This document shows, piece by piece, positions 23,097 through 30,947 of a stretch of 33,973 nt of DNA. Made by a program: the position numbers and the translations under genes. Origin of the DNA: Candidatus Zipacnadia bacterium (GTDB taxonomy: Bacteria > Armatimonadota > Zipacnadia > Zipacnadales > UBA5352); the NCBI GenBank assembly GCA_029820295.1, contig JALGVA010000043.1:1-33973 (forward strand), read 5' to 3'. The notes beneath the pieces are model-generated. The model saw nothing but the letters and a program-made list of their open reading frames with translations, had not been told where the DNA came from and did no database searches. Position 1 is the stretch's first letter, and every line of letters starts with the position of its first letter.

Positions 23097-26057
23097 ATGC
23101 GCCTGACGATCGCACTTGTTGCGGCGCTGTTACTCGCCATCGCGCACTGCCCGGCGCAGGAGCTGGCGCTGGACAACCCCGGCTTTGAGGAGATCGATGC
23201 CGCGACCGCGGACCGCGACGCCGGGCCACTGCCGGTCGCGTGGCAAGCGCGCACCGTGACCTTCGGCGCCCATCGCCTCACCGAAGAAGGACGTTCGGGT
23301 GCGCATGCCGCGCAGATACACTTCGCCGAGGGCAGCGGGGCCGACATCTCCGGTTACTTCTACTCCGAGCCTCAGCCGCTCCCGCCATGCAGCGAAGTCA
23401 CGGTGAGTGCATGGGCAAACGTCATGGTGCCCGCGGAGCAACGCGGGGCGCACCGAGGCGCGTACATCCGGCTGATGTTCCAGCGTGACGGCGCCTACGT
23501 AGGGCTGCTCGACAGCGCGGCTGTCGGCGACACGGGCGGCGACTGGCGGCAGCTTCGGCTGTCGGGTGCACCCCCACCCGAGGCGGATAGCTGGCGCATG
23601 TCCGTGGAGTTCAACGGGATCGGGACGGCGCTCTTCGACGACTGTACGGCCGCCATGACGCCACTGGAGACGCTGCCGGCGGCGGGCCTGGACGCTCCGA
23701 CGGGGCAGATCCTGGCGCTGGGCGACGGGCGCGTCGGGGTACTCGGTCCGCCCCGCGCAGCCGCCGGCGACCTGCAGGCCGTGACGACCGTGATCGGCCG
23801 CTCGGCCCTGCCGCCGACCATCCACATTGGCGCCGTGTACTACACGGAAGACGGCACGCAGCTCGGCGTTGACACGACGACGGGGAGGGCGTGGCGGCGG
23901 CGGACCGAGCTGTCGCTGCGGCTGCGCGCGCTCCCGGGCGCGGCGACGGTGCGTCCGATTGTGTGTGCCGACTCGCGCGAGGCGTGGCAGGCGGCGGAGG
24001 TGGAACCGCCGCAGATCGCGCCGGGTGAGGAAGTGCCCGTGCTGGCGCCATCAGACGTGCAGATGGCCGGACACCCGCGGCTGCTGATCTCGCCTGAGCA
24101 TCTCGAGCGGCTGCGCGCGCTGGCGGCGATGGACCGCGATGAGCTGGCCGCCCGGCACCCGGGGTTCGCCCGACAGCTCGAGGCGCTGCTGGCCGACGCC
24201 GACCGGTGCCTCGATGAGCAGGAGATCGTCGTCTACAGCGGCCGGTACAGCACGACGCTCCCGCCGGCCGTTCCGCGGCGCCACGAGGACAACTTCCCGT
24301 ACTGGACGGGTCTGTCGCGGGAGATCGAGTACCGCATGGAGAAGCTCGCGACCGCGTACCTGCTCACGGGCGAGCGGCGCTACGCGGACCGGTGCACCCA
24401 GTGGGCGCTGGCGCTGTGTGAGTGGCCGCAGTGGACCGACCCGGACTACGGAGGGTACAACGCGTGCCTCGACACAGGCCACTTCTGCCACGCGGTCGCC
24501 TTCGCCTACGACTTCCTGTACGACGTGCTGACGCAGGTCCAGCGGGAGACGATCCGCAACGCACTGCTGGAGAAGGGCGCCGCGGCGGTGATGCGCGACG
24601 CCACCGAGGGCTGGGCGCAGACCATGGGCTGGCCGAACGGCTTCGCCGTGGTGATGGGAGGCATGGGCATTGCCGGCGCCGCGACTCTGGGCGATGATCC
24701 GCGCGCCCGTGGCTGCGTCGAGTACAGCCGGGGGCGGCTGCACGAGTTCCTCGACACGCGTGACCGTGACGGCGGCTACATCGAGGGGCACACCTACGGC
24801 GGCTACGCGATGAGCTACATCATGCCCTTCGCCGGTACGCTCGCCACACACGGGGACGAGGCGCTCGCGTCGCATCCCTACCTGGCGAAGACGCTGCGGT
24901 TCGCTGCCTGCTGCCTCGACCCCATCAGCGCTACGAGCGTGAACTTCTGTGACTCCAGCTATTCCGCGCGCGACTACCGCTCCACCGCAGCGTGGCTCGC
25001 ACGCATGGGGGATCCGCTCGCGTACTGGTACCTCACGCACAACCACGGCCTCGCCGAGCTGTTCGGCTACGTCCCTCCCACGGCACTGCTGTGGCACCCG
25101 CTCGACGGCTCCGGCGCGGCGCCGGAGGGCTGGCCCCCCGGCGCGCATTACCGCGACATCGGCTGGATCGTCGCCCGTACCGGTTTCGCCGACGAGGTGA
25201 CGTCCGGGGAGCCATCACTGCTCTTCGCCATGCGTTCGGGACGCTTCGGCAGCCACTGCCAGGCGGACGCCAACTCGTTCATGCTCAACGTCAACGGCCG
25301 CTGGCTGCTGCGCGATCCGGGCTACGGCCGCGGCGCCACGGCCGAACACAGCACGCTGCTGGTAGGCGGACAGGGACAGAGCCGCGCGGACGCGCAGATC
25401 GCGGCCTTCGGCAACGTCGGGCGCATCGTCTACGCCGTGGGCGACGCCTCGGCGTGCTACGAGCGGCTGAGCGACTTCCGCCGCCATGCGGTGATGGTCG
25501 CCGGGGAGTATGTTGTGCTCCTCGACGAGATCGCGTTCGCGGGCCGGCCCGAACCCATCGCCTCCCAGCTCATCACGGACGTGGTGGCGCCGCGGATCGA
25601 GCCCGGACGGATCGGGCTCATCCCGGCCGAGGAGGATGCCGTGGCGGGCGAGCAGTGCTGCACGGTCCTGCTGCCCGACGCGACGCCGGTCAGCGTCGAG
25701 GACTACGGCGGCAGGGCGAAGGTGGTCTGCCGTCGCGATGCCGGCGACCTGTGTCCGCTGGTGCTCTGGCCCCGTGCGCAGCCCCCGGAGCGGGTCGCGT
25801 TCGCGGTCGAGGACGAGTGCGCGCTCACCATCATTGAGACCGGTGGCGCAACCGACGTGATTGCCATCAACCTGAGCGGCGACAGCCGCACCATCACGGC
25901 CGGTGACGGCCCGGCGATCACCACCGACGCGCGGCTCGTGTGGGTCAGGCTGCGGGCCGGCGCGGTCTCAGACCTGTCGATGGTCTGGGGCAGCCGCCTG
26001 CGGGTCGGCGACCGGGTGGTGGTGCAGGAGGACGCGAAGCAGGACCTGTGGCGGTGA
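23097..26057 (+). CDS. Secreted heparinase II/III-like polysaccharide lyase
   Basis: A 986-aa exported protein. I choose ATG 23097 (GAGGTG upstream); a GTG five codons earlier would overlap that site. Residues 1-20 are a signal peptide ending near HCPAQ. Residues about 25-190 form a jelly-roll-like domain (LDNPGFEE, TALFDDC). An alpha-toroid of alginate-lyase type (about 330-650) contains GGYIEGHTYGGYAM. The heparinase II/III beta-domain (about 690-880) carries GSHCQAD with His720 and Asp724, followed by FMLNVNGRWLLRDPGYG, the family signature. These lyases cut uronic-acid glycans by beta-elimination. Length is large because of the added N-terminal domain. The radical SAM gene follows 74 bp later on the same strand. 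Exact substrate (alginate, heparin-like or other uronan) is unknown. Confidence 0.85.
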   Translation: MRLTIALVAALLLAIAHCPAQELALDNPGFEEIDAATADRDAGPLPVAWQARTVTFGAHRLTEEGRSGAHAAQIHFAEGSGADISGYFYSEPQPLPPCSEVTVSAWANVMVPAEQRGAHRGAYIRLMFQRDGAYVGLLDSAAVGDTGGDWRQLRLSGAPPPEADSWRMSVEFNGIGTALFDDCTAAMTPLETLPAAGLDAPTGQILALGDGRVGVLGPPRAAAGDLQAVTTVIGRSALPPTIHIGAVYYTEDGTQLGVDTTTGRAWRRRTELSLRLRALPGAATVRPIVCADSREAWQAAEVEPPQIAPGEEVPVLAPSDVQMAGHPRLLISPEHLERLRALAAMDRDELAARHPGFARQLEALLADADRCLDEQEIVVYSGRYSTTLPPAVPRRHEDNFPYWTGLSREIEYRMEKLATAYLLTGERRYADRCTQWALALCEWPQWTDPDYGGYNACLDTGHFCHAVAFAYDFLYDVLTQVQRETIRNALLEKGAAAVMRDATEGWAQTMGWPNGFAVVMGGMGIAGAATLGDDPRARGCVEYSRGRLHEFLDTRDRDGGYIEGHTYGGYAMSYIMPFAGTLATHGDEALASHPYLAKTLRFAACCLDPISATSVNFCDSSYSARDYRSTAAWLARMGDPLAYWYLTHNHGLAELFGYVPPTALLWHPLDGSGAAPEGWPPGAHYRDIGWIVARTGFADEVTSGEPSLLFAMRSGRFGSHCQADANSFMLNVNGRWLLRDPGYGRGATAEHSTLLVGGQGQSRADAQIAAFGNVGRIVYAVGDASACYERLSDFRRHAVMVAGEYVVLLDEIAFAGRPEPIASQLITDVVAPRIEPGRIGLIPAEEDAVAGEQCCTVLLPDATPVSVEDYGGRAKVVCRRDAGDLCPLVLWPRAQPPERVAFAVEDECALTIIETGGATDVIAINLSGDSRTITAGDGPAITTDARLVWVRLRAGAVSDLSMVWGSRLRVGDRVVVQEDAKQDLWR

Positions 26058-26131
26058 GCGGAACGACGCGAGGGGGATCGGTGGCCGGCCGCGAAGGCGG
26101 TGTGGCCGCGGCGCTCGGGAGGAGGCGGAAA

Positions 26132-27559
26132 ATGGCGCTGGTTGCGCTTGTCAACGCCAACATGATCAGGCCCGCGATCGCGCCGCTCGGGCTCGAGTTC
26201 GTCGCCGAGGCCTGCCGTGAGGCGGGCGTCGAGGCGCAGGTCATCGACCTGTGCTTCGCAGGGACTCCCGACCGGTACCTCAGCCGGCGCCTCGCAGAGC
26301 TGCAGCCCGAACTCGTGGGGATCAGCCTGCGCAATACCGACAACTGCTACCTGCTCAGCTCACACTCGTTCATCCCCGACCTGAGGGAGACCGTCGCAAC
26401 CGTCCGGTCCGTGACGGCGGCCCCGGTCGTGCTCGGGGGCGCAGGCTTCTCCGTGGCTCCGACGGCCGTTCTCCGCGCCACTGATGCGGACTACGGGATC
26501 GCCGGTGACGGAGAGGTCCTGCCCCATCTGCTGGAGGCACTGCGTGGTGACCGGGCCATGTCACAGGTGCCGGGACTGGTGTGGCGCGATGGCGACACAG
26601 TCCGGGCCAATGATCCGGCGTGCAATCGCGTGAGATCCCGCCCGCTGCGGCGCGACACCATCGACCTTGAGCGCTACTTCGCGGAGGGCGGACAGGTCGG
26701 CATCGAGACCGCGCGGGGCTGCGACAGACGCTGCATCTACTGTGCGGACCCGCTCGCCAAGGGGGCCGTGCTTCGCAGGCGCCCGGCCGCGGCCGTCGCC
26801 GATGAGATCGGGAACCTCCTCGAGCGCGGGTGCGACGTCTACCACACGTGCGACAGCGAGTTCAATGTCTCCGAGGAGCACGCGCGGGCCGTGTGCGCGG
26901 AGCTGATCGCGCGGGACCTGGGCGAGCACATCCGCTGGTACACGTACATGACGCCACGCCCGTTTTCGGAGGAGCTGGCGGAGCTGATGAGGCGGGCCGG
27001 CTGCCGGGGCATCGACTTCGGCGCCGACAGCGGCACCGACAGGATGCTCCGCGCCCTGGGGCGCGACTTCACGCCCGAACACATCGTCCGCGCCGTCGCG
27101 GCCTGTCGCGCACAGGGCATTGCGGTCATGCTGGATCTGCTCATCGGCGCGCCGGGCGAGAGCCGAGACAGCGCCCGGCGGACCGTCGAGCTGGCGCGCG
27201 AGTGCGATCCGTCCTGCATCGGCATCTCCCTCGGCGTGCGCGTCTACCCCGGAACCGGCGTGGCACGTTGCCTTCCCGCCGCTGCTCCCCTCGAGAGTGC
27301 CGATGGGTGGTGGGGGCAGACGACGGACAACAAAGGCCTGCTGGAGCCGTTGTTCTACCTCTCGCCCGAGCTGGGGTCGCCGCTCGAGGCCACCGACTTC
27401 CTCGAGGACGCGATCGCGGGCGACAGGCGCTTCTTCTTCGGCGGCAGCGGCGATGACGCGGACTACGACTACGACGACAACCAGAGGCTGGTGGACGCCA
27501 TCGCGGCGGGCGCGCGCGGCGCGTACTGGGACATACTCAGGGGCCTGCGCAACGCCTGA
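26132..27559 (+). CDS. B12-binding radical SAM enzyme
   Basis: A 475-aa cytosolic enzyme. Residues 1-140 form a Rossmann-like cobalamin-binding domain (LVNAN, GLEFVAEACREAG, VLGGAGFS, YGIAGDGE); the classic D-x-H-x-x-G ligand motif is not seen, as in many members of this class. Cys197, Cys201 and Cys204 (RGCDRRCIYC) make the CxxxCxxC site for the 4Fe-4S cluster that cleaves S-adenosylmethionine. The barrel continues to about 400, and the tail has an acidic Asp/Tyr-rich run (about 442-452). The ATG at 26132 follows GGGAGGAGG; a GTG near 26082 is a weaker alternative. It probably shares a transcript with the heparinase-like gene. Family members methylate or rearrange unactivated carbons; the substrate here is unknown. 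Confidence 0.88.
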   Translation: MALVALVNANMIRPAIAPLGLEFVAEACREAGVEAQVIDLCFAGTPDRYLSRRLAELQPELVGISLRNTDNCYLLSSHSFIPDLRETVATVRSVTAAPVVLGGAGFSVAPTAVLRATDADYGIAGDGEVLPHLLEALRGDRAMSQVPGLVWRDGDTVRANDPACNRVRSRPLRRDTIDLERYFAEGGQVGIETARGCDRRCIYCADPLAKGAVLRRRPAAAVADEIGNLLERGCDVYHTCDSEFNVSEEHARAVCAELIARDLGEHIRWYTYMTPRPFSEELAELMRRAGCRGIDFGADSGTDRMLRALGRDFTPEHIVRAVAACRAQGIAVMLDLLIGAPGESRDSARRTVELARECDPSCIGISLGVRVYPGTGVARCLPAAAPLESADGWWGQTTDNKGLLEPLFYLSPELGSPLEATDFLEDAIAGDRRFFFGGSGDDADYDYDDNQRLVDAIAAGARGAYWDILRGLRNA

Positions 27560-27705
27560 AGCGAGCTGCAGCCGGCCTGCCTCCCCGGGGCCGGGCCCAG
27601 GCGCCATGGCCTGCGGCTCCAGGAGCAGCAGGGATGAGCGGCAGGCGGCACACGGCGGAGCGCACCATCAGGGCACGCGCCGCACTCTCGTCGCGCCGGG
27701 GCGCG

Positions 27706-29709
27706 TCAGAAGTAGCTGAGCGGGTCGGCCAGCGTGCGCCACTGCTCAGGCATGAACAGCGCCACGACCTGCCAGACGATGCTCAGCGAGAATATCTGCC
27801 CCACGATCATCCCGATGAAGAACGGGATGAGCGCGTGGTACATGCGGATGCCCCCGAACTTGAGGATACCCCACTTCACCAGCCAGGCGGCGAAGAACGG
27901 CCCCCAGTAGGCGTAGCCGTAGGGCAGCGTCATCACCAGCCCCAGCGGATGCAGCGGGAAGCGCAGCCGGTTCACGCGGATCACCACGATCAGCAGCGTG
28001 AACAGCAGCGCCCCGATGGTGAAGGCGTTGCGGGCCCGGTCGGGCGGGCTGTGAGTGCCCTCGATCACGGTGTCTACCGCGGCGAGTTCCGTGACCGTGA
28101 TGCGCACGTGATAGCCGCCCTCGGTGATCCCCCTGGAGAGCGTGTTGCCGCCCCACTCGTAGAAGGCGTTCACTGCGAACCACATCATCGCCAGCATCCC
28201 CAGCACCAGCGCGACCGACATCAGGCCGGTCATGCCCCTCGGGCTCAGGCGCGCATCTTCGCTGATCTTCAGCCCCTCGATCTGGTAGGTCATGGTCTCG
28301 GGGAAGAGCCCGAAGTGCAGGAAGATCAGGCTGGCGAGCATCGACAGGTTGGTGTAGTCGCCGTCGGGCGTGAGGCGCTCGGTGCCCAGGAAGCTCTTGA
28401 TCTGGCGGCTGGCCTGCCAGAACGGGAACGAGGCCAGCGATCCGATCCCGGCCTCCGCGCGCCCACGGGTGAAGATCGTCGCGAACAGCACCACGAGACC
28501 GAAGAAGATGGGCGGTATCCACCAGCTCATCCCGGCGGCGATGTACCACGCGCACAGGAACAGGAAGCCGGTCACCGCTCCGATGGCGGCGACGCGGTAG
28601 GAGATGGGGGCATTGGGGTCGCGCCCGGCCGCCCCCTCCGCGCCCGGGCCGGCGATGATGCTCCGCCAGAGCTTGCGGAAGTAGCCGCGACCCGACCAGG
28701 CGTAGTAGATGGCGATGCCCACGAACGCCCCCGCCGCCATCTCCCAGAAGAACGGGAAGCCCGACGGCTCCTGCAGGCCCGCCACCCGGTAGAACAGCAT
28801 CATCGCCTTGATCAGAAAGAAGAAGAAGAACATCGAGAAGCAGACGTCCTGGGGCGCGAAGTATGCCAGCCCCACCAGTTGCGGGTTGTGCACGAAGAGG
28901 AAGTAGCTCGACAGCGCGTTCAGCGGGTGTTCGGTGAAGAACTGCCCCAGGTTGTAGCCGGGGCCGAGCGTCGGCAGCGACGGGTTGGCCCCGTGGGCCA
29001 TGATTGAGGCGAAGTGGATGGCGGCGACCATGAACCCGGCCCACATCAGCGGCTGCCGCCAGATGCTCCGGGCGGGCTGCCGGGATACTTGCGCGAATCC
29101 GGTGATGTACAGTGGCACCTGCACCAGCGGGAAGGCCAGCCGCTCGTCCTCGACCCAGTGGCGGCGCAGCAGTACGCAGATGCACAGCAGCGTGCCCCAC
29201 AGCACGGCGAAGAAGACCGTCCATACGCCGATCGTCTTCACCCACGGCATCATGTTGACCGGGCCGGTCGCGCCCTCGTAGAACTGGCGCATCAACTCCG
29301 TGTCCTTGGGGATGAACCACGAGGGATAGGTCTCGGCGATCCGGGCGTAGTTGTTGTCGGGTGCGGCGAGGTACTGCGCGGCGGTGTACACGGGCAGGAA
29401 GCGGCTGACGCCGTCGTAGACCCCGACGCCGACGAGCGTGGCCACATAGATGTACAGGTAGCTCCGCCGGCCCAGGCCGAACAGGCGCCCGATCACCGGC
29501 TCGAGCAGCACCAGCACCAGCAGCACGGCCAGCGCGTAATCCACGCCCCCGCCCGCCGACTGCACCATGTTCTGGTGTACGCTCAGCCTGACGCTGGCCA
29601 CGACCACGATCAGTGCGACGACCAGCGTGCGCAGCCTCAGCCCCCGGGGCGCGACCTCCCGCGCGGCGCCCGGAGCCTCCATTCCATCCGATCGTTGGGC
29701 CATCTGCAC
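27706..29709 (-). CDS. Polytopic membrane protein, DUF6785/DUF6784-like
   Basis: A protein of about 667 aa with roughly 13-15 hydrophobic segments, such as LVVALIVVVASVRLSV near the N-terminus and LIPFFIGMIVGQIFSLSIVW near the C-terminus. It resembles the large uncharacterised DUF6785/DUF6784 membrane proteins of Planctomycetota and Armatimonadota. No ATPase or signature motif is seen, so it is not a standard ABC or major-facilitator permease. The start is uncertain: GTG at 29709 or ATG at 29703, both without a strong ribosome binding site. Being the only multi-pass protein in this glycan-enzyme region, it is a candidate permease for released sugars; that is inference. It converges with the radical SAM gene; the 146-bp spacer 27560-27705 has no clear terminator. 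Confidence 0.75.
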   Translation of the reverse strand: MQMAQRSDGMEAPGAAREVAPRGLRLRTLVVALIVVVASVRLSVHQNMVQSAGGGVDYALAVLLVLVLLEPVIGRLFGLGRRSYLYIYVATLVGVGVYDGVSRFLPVYTAAQYLAAPDNNYARIAETYPSWFIPKDTELMRQFYEGATGPVNMMPWVKTIGVWTVFFAVLWGTLLCICVLLRRHWVEDERLAFPLVQVPLYITGFAQVSRQPARSIWRQPLMWAGFMVAAIHFASIMAHGANPSLPTLGPGYNLGQFFTEHPLNALSSYFLFVHNPQLVGLAYFAPQDVCFSMFFFFFLIKAMMLFYRVAGLQEPSGFPFFWEMAAGAFVGIAIYYAWSGRGYFRKLWRSIIAGPGAEGAAGRDPNAPISYRVAAIGAVTGFLFLCAWYIAAGMSWWIPPIFFGLVVLFATIFTRGRAEAGIGSLASFPFWQASRQIKSFLGTERLTPDGDYTNLSMLASLIFLHFGLFPETMTYQIEGLKISEDARLSPRGMTGLMSVALVLGMLAMMWFAVNAFYEWGGNTLSRGITEGGYHVRITVTELAAVDTVIEGTHSPPDRARNAFTIGALLFTLLIVVIRVNRLRFPLHPLGLVMTLPYGYAYWGPFFAAWLVKWGILKFGGIRMYHALIPFFIGMIVGQIFSLSIVWQVVALFMPEQWRTLADPLSYF

Positions 29710-30104
29710 CAGCCCGGGGCGCGCGCTGTCCGGCCTGAGCGGGCAGCGCCACCTGTGGAGTCATCACTCGGCGCGTGCGGCCAACGCGATAGTCCAGGCT
29801 CGCGTCAACCTCAGCGCGATGTCATTCGCCGGCGCACCGCCCGCGTCCTTCGCGTCGGCCGCGGGATACTCCGGCACGCACGCCCGGTCTGCTGCAGCCG
29901 CCGAGTGCTTCGCTGCACGCTCACACTGCGTGACGTCATGCCGGCGGATGCGCCTGGACCGCTCCGCGCAGCTCGCTCTCGGTCACGTACAGGCAGACCG
30001 CCGTCGTGTCGAGCCGCCGAGCGACCCATGGCCTTGCCCACTGAAACGGGTCCGGGTGTCATGTTAGAGTCTGAGGCATCTGGGCTCGTGGGGGAGGCCG
30101 GGCA
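29710..30104. other. 395-bp spacer with mobile-element debris
   Basis: No intact gene is seen. It contains the decayed integrase C-terminus at 29936-30034 (-), a possible IS3-type left end at 30042-30061, and an 8-bp palindrome TGACGTCA at 29931-29938. The GGGAGG before 30105 can serve the chimeric transposase frame. Between 29766 and 29935 the minus strand has an open stretch with high third-position GC that I cannot identify. Confidence 0.4.
29936..30034 (-). pseudogene. Decayed C-terminus of a tyrosine recombinase (integrase)
   Basis: One minus-strand frame reads RRLDTTAVCLYVTESEL then RGAVQAHPPA and a stop. This resembles the last segment of XerC/D-type or IS-associated integrases (GH-x-S-x-x-T-T-x-x-Y-x-x-V). 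The catalytic Tyr position appears to be Cys, one base change from Tyr. A neighbouring frame carries KAMGRS, consistent with a frameshift in the LGHRS-like box. The upstream part is missing; the fragment ends about 8 bp from the putative IS3 end. The match is short, so this is tentative. Confidence 0.35.
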
Positions 30105-30230
30105 ATGGCACGCAAGCGGTCCACGCCCCAACAGATCATCAACAAGCTCAGGCAGGCGGAGGCGGAGATCGCCAACGGCGCCACCGTGGCGCAGGTGTGC
30201 ACGAAGATCGCTGTGACCGACCAGACCTGG
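30042..30230 (+). mobile_element. 5' fragment of an IS3-family element
   Basis: The in-frame sequence at 30105-30230 (MARKRSTPQQIINKLRQAEA onward, then VAQVC and TDQTW) matches the N-terminus of IS3-family OrfA, the helix-turn-helix subunit that normally continues into YYRWR. It stops at TW (30230). A TG-starting GC-rich 20-mer at 30042-30061 is a candidate left inverted repeat; its right partner is not in the window. No OrfB or DDE domain remains. Confidence 0.6.
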
Positions 30231-30851
30231 GGCTTGCTCGCAAGAGAGACCGCAGTGTGCTGTGTTGTCGGCACTATGGGAAAGCAGGCCACGGTTATCC
30301 ACCTGACCGACGCAGAACGTGGCGTCCTGGAGGGCCGGGTACGCTCGGGCACAACCCAGCAGCGGCACATCTCTCGCGTCCGCATCATCTTGATGGCCTG
30401 CCAGGGCCACACCAACGTGGCCACCGCCGAAGAGCCGGGCACGCGCCCGGCCACGGTGGGCCAGTGGCGGCAGCGCTTCGCCCGTCCGGGCTTGCAGGGC
30501 CCGGCCGATGCGCCGCGCTCCGGCCGCCCGGCCCCCTATGACGATCAGACGCAGCGCCGCATCATGAACACGCACAAGCCCAGGGACGATCGCCGGCTGC
30601 GACGCCATCCCAACGTGCACCTGCATTTCACGCCCACGCACGCCTCCTGGCTCAATCAGATCGAGATCTGGTTCCCGATCCTCTCGCGGGCAGCACAGCA
30701 GCGAGCCAGCTTCACCTCCCCGCGGCAGCTGCGCCAGGCCATCGACCGCTTCATCGAGGCCCACAACCAACACGCCGCACCCTTCGAGTGGAACAAGCGC
30801 ACCGTCACACCGGGGGCCCTCAATTCACAGTACGCCGACTTATGCAGGTAA
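30105..30851 (+). pseudogene. In-frame IS3 OrfA / IS630 transposase chimera
   Basis: An open frame of 248 codons with a good ribosome binding site (GGGAGG). Residues 1-42 are an IS3 OrfA N-terminus. Residues about 58-152 are the helix-turn-helix part of an IS630 transposase (LTDAERGVLE, RVRIILMA, ATVGQWRQRF, DAPRSGRP). At residue 153/154 (nt 30563/30564) it jumps to the IS630 C-terminus (NTHKPRDDRRLRRHP, HFTPTHASWLNQIE with Glu187, HAAPFEWNKR, YADLCR). The middle carrying the first two catalytic Asp residues is absent, so it cannot be an active DDE transposase. The frame is nonetheless unbroken and retains two DNA-binding segments. It could be a decaying remnant or a domesticated DNA-binding protein; the former is more likely. 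Confidence 0.8.
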
Positions 30852-30857
30852 GCACCA
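30276..30857 (+). mobile_element. Internally deleted IS630-family remnant
   Basis: The original IS630 start is probably the ATG at 30276. The element lacks its catalytic centre (deletion point about 30563). A candidate right end, CGACTTATGCAGGTAAGCACC, covers 30836-30856, overlapping the stop codon as in many IS630 elements. No matching left repeat is found upstream, consistent with loss when it joined the IS3 piece. Confidence 0.65.
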
Positions 30858-30902
30858 GACAGATACCCGGCCTCGCCGCTCCGGCACGGCAACGACGAGC
30901 GG

Positions 30903-30926
30903 GCGACGCATGTGAACGTGCGTCGC
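30903..30926. terminator. Hairpin between transposase remnant and convergent gene
   Basis: GCGACGCA (30903-30910) pairs perfectly with TGCGTCGC (30919-30926); two further inner pairs (one G-U) leave a TGAA loop. It lies 22 bp beyond the stop of the minus-strand gene and 52 bp after the transposase frame, so it can serve both strands. No T-tract is present. Confidence 0.55.
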
Positions 30927-30947
30927 TCCGAACGGCACACGGCCCCG

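Noticed and set aside
20189-23188. A 999-codon plus-strand frame opposite the FG-GAP lipoprotein gene
   Set aside because: It is an antisense shadow in GC-rich DNA; the lipobox and Asp-rich repeats on the other strand are decisive.
27746-29767. A second minus-strand frame of 673 codons over the membrane-protein gene
   Set aside because: It is Arg/Gly/His-rich and not hydrophobic; the alternative frame has clear membrane segments.
29931-29938. TGACGTCA palindrome
   Set aside because: An isolated 8-bp palindrome inside decayed mobile sequence is expected by chance.
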